A DNA stretch of 64,000 bases, taken from Streptomyces sp. MH60 (GTDB lineage Bacteria > Actinomycetota > Actinomycetes > Streptomycetales > Streptomycetaceae). Each line of letters starts with the position of its first letter. Positions within the stretch are counted from its first letter, which is position 1. Both the position numbers and the translations under genes were made by a program. The stretch lies in NCBI RefSeq assembly GCF_002939385.1, contig NZ_MULI01000011.1:79566-143565 (forward strand), written 5' to 3'. The notes under the pieces are model-generated. The model made no database searches. It was not told the DNA's origin and saw only the letters and a list, made by a program, of their open reading frames with translations. Of this stretch, positions 18,127 through 26,206 are shown piece after piece.

Positions 18127-18820
18127 ACTGCGCACCGTCACCGCCGGGTACGGCCGGAACACGCCTGTGTTCCGGGACGTCTCCCTGTCCGTCGCGCCGG
18201 GGGAGGCGGTCGGGCTGCTCGGCCCCAGCGGCTGCGGCAAGTCCACCCTCGCCCGCGTCGCGGCCCTGCTGCACCGGCCCGACGCCGGGACACTCCTCCT
18301 GGACGGCACCCCCGTTCGGCACTGGCGGCACCGCGCCCCGCGGGAACGGCGCACCGCCTTCGGCGTCGTCTTCCAGCAGGCCCGCCTCTCCGCGGACCCC
18401 CGGCTCGCCCTGGCCGACCTGATCGCCGAACCGCTGCGCGCCACCGGCCGACGGGACGGGGCCGCCGACCGGGTCGCCGAACTGGCCGCCACCGTGGGGC
18501 TGACCGCCGACCTGCTGACCAGACGGCCGCACGAGGTCAGCGACGGCCAGTTGCAGCGCGCCTGCCTCGCCCGGGCCCTGGTGCTGCGCCCGCGCTGGCT
18601 GGTGTGCGACGAGATGACGGCGATGCTCGACGCCTCGACCACGGCCGCCCTGGTCCGGGTCGTGGAGGACTACCGAGCCGCGACCGGAGCGGGACTGCTG
18701 GCCGTCGGCCACGACCGCGTCCTGCTGGACCGCTGGTGCGAGCGCACCGTCGACTGGGCGACCCTGACGACCCCGAACCCGGACACGTCCACCAGGAACG
18801 AACAAAGTCCGACGGGGTAA
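18119..18820 (+). CDS. nikE: Nickel ABC transporter ATP-binding protein NikE
   Basis: The second ATPase is 233 residues, shorter than NikD because it lacks the oligopeptide-type C-terminal extension. It has Walker A GPSGCGKST, Q-loop VFQQA and Walker B WLVCDEMT. The signature reads EVSDGQLQR instead of the usual LSGGQ, so one of the two ATP sites may be weak, as is common in heterodimeric transporters of this class. The GTG at 18119 overlaps nikD by eight bases. A promoter for the following beta-galactosidase begins directly after the stop codon, so the operon probably ends here. Confidence 0.8.
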   Translation: MLELRTVTAGYGRNTPVFRDVSLSVAPGEAVGLLGPSGCGKSTLARVAALLHRPDAGTLLLDGTPVRHWRHRAPRERRTAFGVVFQQARLSADPRLALADLIAEPLRATGRRDGAADRVAELAATVGLTADLLTRRPHEVSDGQLQRACLARALVLRPRWLVCDEMTAMLDASTTAALVRVVEDYRAATGAGLLAVGHDRVLLDRWCERTVDWATLTTPNPDTSTRNEQSPTG

Positions 18821-18849
18821 TTGATTCGGTTGTGTTCGGGTTCTAGGGT
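18821..18849 (+). promoter_or_regulatory. Predicted promoter of the beta-galactosidase gene
   Basis: TTGATT at 18821-18826 and TAGGGT at 18844-18849 are spaced by exactly 17 bp and start one base after the nikE stop codon. Transcription from here would give a leader of roughly 105 nt. No LacI-type palindrome was seen in the 143-bp gap. Confidence 0.5.
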
Positions 18850-18963
18850 GACCCGTGACTCAGTAGTCGCCGCGTCACCGGCAGTTGTGATCCGCCCCCA
18901 TGGCAACTGCTCTCACAGCACCGTGCGTTGAGCCGCCCCCGAAGCCCACGGAAGGCCACGGTC

Positions 18964-21900
18964 ATGCCGCACTCGCCCGTGTCACCCGCCCAGTCCCCGG
19001 CCGGTCCGGCCGGCCGTCCCCGCCCGGTCGTCAGCCGCCGCCGTCTCCTGGAGGGCGGCGCCGCCGTCCTCGGCGCCCTCGCCCTCTCCGCGTCGCCCGT
19101 CACGGCGCGGGCGGCCGGAAGCCGGGCGGCCGCCGACGGGCCCCCGGAGTGGAACGACTTCGGTGTCTTCCGGCTCGGCACCCAGCCACCGCACGCCACG
19201 CTCACGCCCTACGCGGACGTCGAGCAGGCGCTCGCCGGCGACCGTGCCCGCTCGCCCTACCGGCTGAGCCTGGACGGCAGCTGGAAGTTCGCCTACGCCG
19301 ACCGCCCCGAGGACCGGGACGCCGACTTCCACCGCACCGACGTGGATGACGCGGACTGGGAGACCATCCCGGTCCCCTCCGTGTGGCAGCTGCACGGCCA
19401 CGACTTCCCCATCTACGTGAACATCACCTACCCGTACTGGGGCCCCAACGGCCTCGGCGAGGACCCGCAGCCGCCCGCCGCGCCGACCCGCTACAACCCG
19501 GTCGGCCAGTACCGGCGCACCTTCACGGTGCCCCGCGACTGGAAGGGACGGCGCACCTTCCTCCACTTCGAGGGCGTCAAGTCCGCGCACTACGTGTGGA
19601 TCAACGGTGAACTGGTCGGCTACGACGAGGACTCCTACACGCCGTCCGAGTACGACGTCACCGACCACCTCAAGCCGGGCACCAACCAGATCGCCGTCGA
19701 GGTCTACCGCTACTCCGACGGCGACTGGATGGAGGACCAGGACATGATCCGGCTGAGCGGCATCTTCCGCTCGGTCCACCTCTACTCCACCCCCGCCGTG
19801 CACCTGCGCGACTTCAAGCTGGACACCCCGCTCGACGACACCTACACCGGCGCCGAACTGGTCGTCACCGCGAGCGTGCGGGCGTACGGCGAGGGCGGCA
19901 CCGGCCGCTACACCGTCGAGACCCAGCTGTACGACGCGCGCGGCCACGCCGTCTGGTCCCGGCCGCTGGAGCAGCCCGTCGACGTCGTCACGGCCCGCGC
20001 CGGTGAGGACGTCACCGTACGGGCCGCGAAGGCGGTGCCCAGGCCCCGGTTCTGGTCGGCCGAGCACCCGGACCTCTACACGGCCGTACTGCGCCTGCGG
20101 GACCCCGCGGGCAAGGTGACCGAGACCGTGTCCCACCGGGTCGGCTTCCGCGAGTTCGCGCTCAAGGACGGGCTGATGCGGATCAACGGCGAGCCGGTGT
20201 CCCTCCGCGGCACCAACCGCCACGAGATGCACCCCTCCCGCGGCACCGCGCTCACCCGCGAGGACATGGTCGAGGACATCAGGATCATCAAGCGGATGAA
20301 CATCAACAGCGTCCGCACCTCGCACTACCCCAACAACCCGTACTGGCTGGAACTGGCCGACGAATACGGCCTCTACCTCGTCGACGAGACCAACCTGGAG
20401 ACCCACGGCATCCGCGACGAGTACCCCGGCGACCACCCCGACTGGACCGCCGCCTGCGTGGCCCGCGCCCAGAACATGGTGCACCGCGACAAGAACCACG
20501 CCTCGGTCGTCATCTGGTCGCTGGGCAACGAGGCGGGCGGCGGCTCCACCTTCACCGCCATGCACGACTGGATCCGCTCCTACGACGACACCCGCGTCAT
20601 CCAGTACGAGGGCGACGACCGCCCCGGCGTCAGCGACATCCGCTCGGAGATGTACGACAGCCCGCAGCGCGTCGAGCAGCGCGCCAAGGACACCTCCGAC
20701 ACCCGGCCGTACGTCATGATCGAGTACGCCCACTCGATGGGGAACTCCACCGGCAACTTCAAGAAGTACTGGGACCTCGTCCGCCGGTACGACGTGCTCC
20801 AGGGCGGCTGGATCTGGGACTTCGTGGACCAGTCCCTCTACACGCCCGTCCCCGCCCGCACCCTGCTCACCGAGACCGGACCCGCCGGGCTGCGCGGCGA
20901 GATCCTCGCCACCCGCGGCACCCTCGACCGCGACAAGGGCCTGTCCGGCATCACCGTCTTCGAGCGCGACGACAGCCTCGACCTCACGGGATCACTGACC
21001 CTGGAGGCCTGGGTCACCCCGCACGTGACGGGCTACCACCAGCCGATCCTCGCCAAGGGCGACACCCAGTACGCGCTCAAGCAGAACGGCCGGACCCTGG
21101 AGTTCTTCATCCACTCCGCGGGCCAGTGGATCACCGCGAACTGGACCGTGCCGGACGACTGGACCGGCCGCGAACACCACCTCGCGGGCGTCTTCGACGC
21201 GGACGCCGGGACCCTCACCCTCTACGTCGACGGCGTCGAACGGGCCACCCGCACCACCGACCGGCGCCCCAGCAGCAACACCGCGCCCCTCGCGCTCGCC
21301 ACCGACGCCGACAACCAGGTACGGGAGTTCAGCGGCACCGTCCGCCGCGCCCGCGTCTACGCCCGCGCCCTCGGCGCCGCCGAACTGGCCTCCGAGAGCC
21401 GCGGTCCCGGTGACGACGGCGTACGGTTCTGGTTCGACGCCGCCACCGTGAAGGCCGAGCAGAAGCGGCCCGGGGACAAGACGTTCCTCGCCTACGGCGG
21501 CGACTGGGGCGACAACCCCAACGACGGGGCCTTCGTCGCGGACGGCATCGTCACCGCCGACCGCGGCCACACCGGCAAGGCCGCCGAGGTCAAGCGCGTC
21601 TACCAGGCCATCAACGCCACCCGCGCCGCCGGCGGCGGCCCCGGCGCCGTCACCCTCACCAACGAGTACCTCTTCACCCACCTCCGCGAGTTCGACGGCC
21701 GCTGGGAACTGGTCGCCGACGGCGAGGTCGTACGGCGCGGGAAGCTGACCCGGGAGCAGCTGGACGTGGCCCCGCGGTCGAGCAAGGACATCACGGTCCC
21801 CGTACGCCTGCCGGAGCGCCCCGCCCCGGGCACCGAGTACTTCCTCCACCTCTCCTTCACCACCAAGGAGTCCACCCCGTGGGCGAAGGCCGGCTTCGAG

Positions 21901-22887
21901 GTGGCCCGGCAGCAGCTCCCCGTCGAGACCGGCGCCCCCGCCGTGACCCCGGCCCGCCTGGAGAGCGTCCCGGCCCTGCGCCACGAGGACAGCGACCAGG
22001 ACGTCAGGATCACCGGCAAGGGCTTCTCGGTCACCGTCGACAAGCGCACCGGCACCATCACCTCCTACGAGGCGAAGGGCACCCGGCTGCTCACCTCCGG
22101 GCCCGTGCCCAACTTCTGGCGCGCGCCCACCGACAACGACAAGGGCAACGGCCAGCACACCCGCAACCAGACCTGGCGCGACGCGGGCGCCCGCCGGAAG
22201 GTCACCGGCGTCGCCGTGCGCGCGCTCGGCGACCGGGCCGTCGAGATCAAGGTCACCGGCACGCTGCCCACCTCGGTGGAGTCCACCTACAGCGCCACCT
22301 ACACGGTGTTCGGCAACGGCGAGATCAAGGTCGACAACACCCTGCACCCGGGCGCCGCCAACCTGCCCTACATCCCCGAGGTCGGCACCATGCTGTTCCT
22401 GCCGCGCCGCCTGGACCGCGTGCACTGGTACGGCCGCGGACCCGAGGAGAACCACTGGGACCGCAACGACGGCACGGACGTCGGCCGGTACTCCGGGACC
22501 GTCGCCGAGCAGTGGACCCCGTACATCCGCCCGCAGGAGAACGGCAACAAGACCGACGTCCGGTGGATCGCCCTCACCGACCGCCACGGCGTGGGCCTGC
22601 TCGCCTCCGGCGAACCCCTCCTGGAGGCCAACGCCTCGTACTTCACGCCGGAGGACCTGTCGGCCGGCGTGCGGCACGACTACCAGCTCACCCCGAGGGA
22701 CGAGGTCGTCCTGCGCCTGAACCACCGTCAGATGGGTGTCGGCGGCGACAACAGCTGGGGCGCGCACACCCACGACGAGTTCAAGCTCTTCGCCGACCGG
22801 GACTACGCGTACACCTACCGGCTGCGCCCGCTCACCGACGTCCGTGACGCGACGCGGGCCTCGCGGCGGCCCACGGCGACCGAGTAG
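18964..22887 (+). CDS. Tat-exported GH2 beta-galactosidase with laminin-G-like insertion
   Basis: The 1,307-residue enzyme is a LacZ-type GH2 beta-galactosidase. A twin-arginine signal (SRRRLLEGGAAVLGALAL, Arg25-Arg27) predicts folded export, unlike cytoplasmic E. coli LacZ. The acid/base is Glu523 in WSLGNEAGGG and the nucleophile is Glu587 in MIEYAHSMGNS. Between DQSLYTP (residue 622 onward) and YGGDWGDNPNDGAF (about 841), which are continuous in classical LacZ, lies a concanavalin-like/LamG module of about 160 residues that may bind polysaccharide. The C-terminal domain has the LacZ motifs NFWRAPTDND and WYGRGPEENHWDR. The ATG at 18964 has GGAAGG upstream. It is transcribed from its own promoter just after the nik operon. 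Confidence 0.93.
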   Translation: MPHSPVSPAQSPAGPAGRPRPVVSRRRLLEGGAAVLGALALSASPVTARAAGSRAAADGPPEWNDFGVFRLGTQPPHATLTPYADVEQALAGDRARSPYRLSLDGSWKFAYADRPEDRDADFHRTDVDDADWETIPVPSVWQLHGHDFPIYVNITYPYWGPNGLGEDPQPPAAPTRYNPVGQYRRTFTVPRDWKGRRTFLHFEGVKSAHYVWINGELVGYDEDSYTPSEYDVTDHLKPGTNQIAVEVYRYSDGDWMEDQDMIRLSGIFRSVHLYSTPAVHLRDFKLDTPLDDTYTGAELVVTASVRAYGEGGTGRYTVETQLYDARGHAVWSRPLEQPVDVVTARAGEDVTVRAAKAVPRPRFWSAEHPDLYTAVLRLRDPAGKVTETVSHRVGFREFALKDGLMRINGEPVSLRGTNRHEMHPSRGTALTREDMVEDIRIIKRMNINSVRTSHYPNNPYWLELADEYGLYLVDETNLETHGIRDEYPGDHPDWTAACVARAQNMVHRDKNHASVVIWSLGNEAGGGSTFTAMHDWIRSYDDTRVIQYEGDDRPGVSDIRSEMYDSPQRVEQRAKDTSDTRPYVMIEYAHSMGNSTGNFKKYWDLVRRYDVLQGGWIWDFVDQSLYTPVPARTLLTETGPAGLRGEILATRGTLDRDKGLSGITVFERDDSLDLTGSLTLEAWVTPHVTGYHQPILAKGDTQYALKQNGRTLEFFIHSAGQWITANWTVPDDWTGREHHLAGVFDADAGTLTLYVDGVERATRTTDRRPSSNTAPLALATDADNQVREFSGTVRRARVYARALGAAELASESRGPGDDGVRFWFDAATVKAEQKRPGDKTFLAYGGDWGDNPNDGAFVADGIVTADRGHTGKAAEVKRVYQAINATRAAGGGPGAVTLTNEYLFTHLREFDGRWELVADGEVVRRGKLTREQLDVAPRSSKDITVPVRLPERPAPGTEYFLHLSFTTKESTPWAKAGFEVARQQLPVETGAPAVTPARLESVPALRHEDSDQDVRITGKGFSVTVDKRTGTITSYEAKGTRLLTSGPVPNFWRAPTDNDKGNGQHTRNQTWRDAGARRKVTGVAVRALGDRAVEIKVTGTLPTSVESTYSATYTVFGNGEIKVDNTLHPGAANLPYIPEVGTMLFLPRRLDRVHWYGRGPEENHWDRNDGTDVGRYSGTVAEQWTPYIRPQENGNKTDVRWIALTDRHGVGLLASGEPLLEANASYFTPEDLSAGVRHDYQLTPRDEVVLRLNHRQMGVGGDNSWGAHTHDEFKLFADRDYAYTYRLRPLTDVRDATRASRRPTATE

Positions 22888-22902
22888 CCGGGGGATGAAC
22901 AC

Positions 22903-22928
22903 GGGAGCCCGGGGTACTCCGGGCTCCC
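22903..22928 (+). terminator. Perfect hairpin after the beta-galactosidase gene, abutting the next start codon
   Basis: A 10-bp perfect stem (GGGAGCCCGG / CCGGGCTCCC) with a six-base loop begins 16 nt after the beta-galactosidase stop. The last stem base is directly followed by the ATG of the DUF72 gene. It has no U tract, as is common for Streptomyces terminators. It may also limit initiation at the downstream gene. Confidence 0.65.
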
Positions 22929-23807
22929 ATGGGTGAGGTTCTGGTCGGCGCCTGTTCGTGGACGGACCGGCAGCTCCTGGCGAGCGGCTGGTATCCGCGC
23001 GGGCGCCGGGACGCGGAGGGGCGGCTGCGGCACTACGCCTCGCGGCTGCCCGTTGTCGAAGTGGACGCCGGGTACTACGCGTTGCCGAGCCGGCGCAACA
23101 GCGAGCTGTGGGTGGAGCGCACGCCGGACGGCTTCCGCTTCGACGTCAAGGCGTTCTCGCTGCTGACCGGCCACCCCACGCGCGCGGAGGCCCTCCCCGC
23201 CGACCTGCGCGGAACCGACCCCGGCCCGCTGCGGCGCGGGCGGGCGAGCGACGGCCTGCTGGACGAGGTGTGGGGGCGCTTCGCCGAGGCGGTCGAGCCG
23301 CTGCGCAAGGCCGGGCGGCTGGGCACCGTGCTGTTCCAGTTCCCGCCGTGGTTCGCACCGGGCGACGCGGCCGAGGCGACGCTCGAAGCGTGCGCCTTGC
23401 GTACGGAGGGCTGGCCGCTCGCCGTGGAGTTCCGCCATCCGGGGTGGTGGGAGCCGGAGCGTGCGGAGGCCACCCGCGCGTCGCTGTCCGCTCTCGGCGC
23501 GTCGGCCGTCGGCACCGACATGGCCCAGCGTCTGCCCGGGTCCCTGCCGCCCATCGCGCCGGTCACCCGGCCTGCCCTCGCCGTCGTACGGTTCCACGGC
23601 CGCAGCGCGGCCTGGGGGAGGGGCAGTAAGGAGGACCGCTTCCGGTACGACTACGACGTGACCGAACTCGCGGCCTGGGTGCCCCGGTTGCGGCGCGCCG
23701 CCCGGCAGGCGGACGAGCTGCACGTGCTGTTCAACAACTGCTGCGCGGACGCCGCCGTACGCGCGGCCGAGACCATGCGGCGGTTGCTCACTCAGCCGTG
23801 TCGCTGA
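22929..23807 (+). CDS. DUF72 (YecE-like) protein
   Basis: This 292-residue TIM-barrel-like protein belongs to DUF72. It begins VLVGACSWTDRQLLASGWYP, has VEVDAGYYALPSRRN, an LFQFPPWFAPG strand, and ends with FNNCCADAAVRAAETM, all conserved in the family. The biochemical role of DUF72 proteins is not established. The start codon directly follows a perfect hairpin and has no ribosome-binding site, so translation is either leaderless or controlled by that structure. The last 20 bp overlap the converging ArsR-type gene. Confidence 0.8.
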   Translation: MGEVLVGACSWTDRQLLASGWYPRGRRDAEGRLRHYASRLPVVEVDAGYYALPSRRNSELWVERTPDGFRFDVKAFSLLTGHPTRAEALPADLRGTDPGPLRRGRASDGLLDEVWGRFAEAVEPLRKAGRLGTVLFQFPPWFAPGDAAEATLEACALRTEGWPLAVEFRHPGWWEPERAEATRASLSALGASAVGTDMAQRLPGSLPPIAPVTRPALAVVRFHGRSAAWGRGSKEDRFRYDYDVTELAAWVPRLRRAARQADELHVLFNNCCADAAVRAAETMRRLLTQPCR

Positions 23808-24159
23808 TCCCCAGCCGCAGGTGCTCCACGTGGTACACGGCCTGGTCGAGCAGCCCGGCCACATGGTCGTCGTGCAGCGCGTACACCACCGAACGGCCCC
23901 GGCGCTCACCGACCACGAGGCCCAGGTTGCGCAGCAGCCGTAGCTGGTGGGAGCAGGCGGACTGCTCCATGCCGACCTCCGCCGCCAACTCGGTCGCGGG
24001 CAGCGGGCCCTCGCGCAGCCGGGCCAGGATCAGCAGCCGGGACGGGGTGGACAGGGCCTGGAGCGTGGTGGCGACCTTGGCGACGTTGTCCGCGTCCAGC
24101 CGCACGCGTGCGGCGGCGTCCTGCGCGGTGGTGGCGGCTCCGTGACCCATGCGGTTCAT
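23788..24159 (-). CDS. ArsR/SmtB-family metal sensor of the CzrA/NmtR type
   Basis: This 123-residue winged-helix repressor has the ArsR core ALSTPSRLLILARLREGPL, recognition helix MEQSACSHQLRLLR and wing VGERRGRSVVYAL. The C-terminal alpha-5 helix carries Asp97, His99, His110 and His113 in the spacing D-x-H-x10-H-x2-H, the exact ligand set of the CzrA (zinc/cobalt) and NmtR (nickel/cobalt) sensors. Metal binding should release it from DNA. It is divergent from a P1B-4 exporter with a matching inverted repeat between them, so it most likely represses the exporter. The ATG at 24159 is preferred; 24150 is possible. Its tail overlaps the DUF72 gene. Confidence 0.88.
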   Translation of the reverse strand: MNRMGHGAATTAQDAAARVRLDADNVAKVATTLQALSTPSRLLILARLREGPLPATELAAEVGMEQSACSHQLRLLRNLGLVVGERRGRSVVYALHDDHVAGLLDQAVYHVEHLRLGISDTAE

Positions 24160-24181
24160 CCTACTCACCCCACATGAATGC

Positions 24182-24197
24182 ATGAATGAGTCTTCAT
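24182..24197. promoter_or_regulatory. Predicted ArsR-type operator between the sensor and the exporter
   Basis: ATGAA-TGAGTC-TTCAT is an inverted repeat with the TGAA-N6-TTCA spacing seen in CzrA/SmtB-type operators. A second ATGAATG copy lies just upstream at 24174-24180. It fills the 60-bp gap between the two divergent genes, so it could control both. Confidence 0.6.
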
Positions 24198-24219
24198 TTG
24201 TTCCTGTAAGGTGGGCCGC

Positions 24220-26127
24220 GTGTCCACCACGCTTGCCCCCGCCCCGGTCCCCGCGCCCGTCCGCCGGGCGCCCCGCCGCCGCACCCGCGTCCTCGCCCTG
24301 CCCGAGGCCCGCTGGGCGCTGGTGTCCCTCGTCGCGTTCCTCGCGGCCCTCCCCCTCGACGTCGGCGGCGCCCCCGCCTGGACGTACGGCCCGCTGTACG
24401 CGCTCGCCTACGCCGCCGGCGGCTGGGAGCCCGCGCTCGAAGGACTGCGGGCGCTGCGCGAGAAGACCCTGGACGTCGACCTGCTGATGATCGTGGCGGC
24501 GCTCGGCGCGGCCGCCATCGGGCAGGTGCTCGACGGCGGCCTGCTGATCGTCATCTTCGCCACCTCCGGCGCCCTGGAGGCCCTGGCCACCGCCCGCACC
24601 GCCGACTCCGTGCGCGGCCTGCTCGACCTCGCGCCCACCACCGCGACCCGCCTTGCCGGGGACCGCGAGGAGACCGTCCCGACCGCCGACCTCGCCGTCG
24701 GCGACCTGCTGCTGGTCCGGCCCGGCGAGCGGATCGGCGCCGACGGCACGGTGACCGACGGCGCCGGCGAGGTCGACCAGGCCACCATCACCGGCGAGTC
24801 CCTCCCGGTCCTCAAGCGCCCCGGCGACGACGTCTTCGCCGGCACCCTCAACGGCACCGGCGCGCTGCGCGTCCGCGTCGGGCGCGACCCGGCCGACTCG
24901 GTCATCGCCCGGATCGTCACCCTGGTCGAGGAGGCGTCCCGCACCAAGGCCCCGACCCAGCTGTTCATCGAGAAGATCGAGCAGCGCTACTCGGTCGGCG
25001 TGGTCGTCGCCACCCTCGCGGTCTTCGGCATCCCCCTCGCCCTCGGCGCCGACCTCACGGACGCCCTGCTGCGCGCCATGACCTTCATGATCGTCGCCTC
25101 GCCGTGCGCGGTCGTCCTCGCCACGATGCCGCCGCTGCTCTCGGCCATCGCCAACGCGGGCCGGCACGGCGTGCTGGTCAAGTCGGCGGTCGCCATGGAA
25201 CGCCTCGGCGAGATCGACACCGCCGCCCTCGACAAGACCGGCACCCTCACCGAGGGCACCCCCGAGGTGACCGCCGTACGCCCGTCGCCCGGTCGCGGTG
25301 TGGACGAGGACGCCCTGCTCGCCCTCGCCGCCGCGGCCGAGCACCCCAGCGAGCACCCGCTGGCCCGCGCGATCGTGGCCGCCGCCCGCGCCCGGCACCT
25401 GACCATCGCGCCCGCGGCGGACTTCACGGCGGCCCCCGGCCGCGGCGTGACGGCCCTGGTCGACGGCCGCACGGTGCACGTCGGCCGCGCCGATCCCGCC
25501 GAGGGCGCCGCGGGCGCGGAGACCACCGTCCGCGTCACCCGCGACGGCACCCTCCTGGGCACCCTCGCCCTCACCGACCGACTCCGCGCCGACGCGGCCC
25601 GGGCCACCGCCCGGCTCACCGCCCTCACCGGCACCGCCCCCACCCTGCTCACCGGCGACCACGCGGCCGCCGCCGCCCCGGTGGCCGACGCGACCGGCAT
25701 CACCGACGTCCGCGCCGCACTGCTGCCCGAGGACAAGGTCGAGGCCGTACGGGAACGGGAGCGGGCCGGGCGCAAGGTGCTCTTCGTCGGCGACGGCGTC
25801 AACGACGCCCCCGCGCTGGCCGCCGCACACGCCGGCGTCGCCATGGGCCGGGCCGGCTCCGACCTGGCCCTGGAGACCGCCGACGCGGTCGTCGTGCGCG
25901 ACGAGCTGACGGCCGTACCCGCCGTCGTGGACCTCTCCCGGCGCGCCCGCAGACTGGTCGTCCAGAACCTGGCCGTGGCCGGGGCCTTCATCACCGTCCT
26001 CGTCCTGTGGGACCTCATCGGCCACCTCCCGCTGCCGCTCGGTGTCGCGGGCCACGAGGGCTCGACCGTGCTGGTCGGCCTGAACGGCCTGCGGCTGCTG
26101 CGCGAGTCGGCGTGGCGCCCGGAGTGA
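24220..26127 (+). CDS. P1B-4-type metal-exporting ATPase (cobalt/iron/zinc class)
   Basis: This 635-residue P-type ATPase has the actuator motif TGES (191-194), phosphorylation site DKTGT with Asp338, and hinge GDGVNDAPAL. The transmembrane metal site is SPC (294-296), and the last helix contains HEGST (612-616). SPC plus HEGST with no N-terminal metal-binding domain defines subgroup P1B-4 (CoaT, CtpD, CtpJ type), which exports Co2+, Fe2+, Zn2+ or Ni2+. The GTG at 24220 has AAGG eight bases upstream; a GTG at 24211 is also in frame. The divergent ArsR-type sensor and the nearby nickel importer make a role in nickel/cobalt balance likely. Confidence 0.9.
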   Translation: MSTTLAPAPVPAPVRRAPRRRTRVLALPEARWALVSLVAFLAALPLDVGGAPAWTYGPLYALAYAAGGWEPALEGLRALREKTLDVDLLMIVAALGAAAIGQVLDGGLLIVIFATSGALEALATARTADSVRGLLDLAPTTATRLAGDREETVPTADLAVGDLLLVRPGERIGADGTVTDGAGEVDQATITGESLPVLKRPGDDVFAGTLNGTGALRVRVGRDPADSVIARIVTLVEEASRTKAPTQLFIEKIEQRYSVGVVVATLAVFGIPLALGADLTDALLRAMTFMIVASPCAVVLATMPPLLSAIANAGRHGVLVKSAVAMERLGEIDTAALDKTGTLTEGTPEVTAVRPSPGRGVDEDALLALAAAAEHPSEHPLARAIVAAARARHLTIAPAADFTAAPGRGVTALVDGRTVHVGRADPAEGAAGAETTVRVTRDGTLLGTLALTDRLRADAARATARLTALTGTAPTLLTGDHAAAAAPVADATGITDVRAALLPEDKVEAVRERERAGRKVLFVGDGVNDAPALAAAHAGVAMGRAGSDLALETADAVVVRDELTAVPAVVDLSRRARRLVVQNLAVAGAFITVLVLWDLIGHLPLPLGVAGHEGSTVLVGLNGLRLLRESAWRPE

Positions 26128-26206
26128 TCCGCGGGACCCCAGCACGGGCCACGTCCATGTCGGATTCCCGCCAGCCCCGGCCCGGCCGGTGCACCATCCT
26201 GGACGC

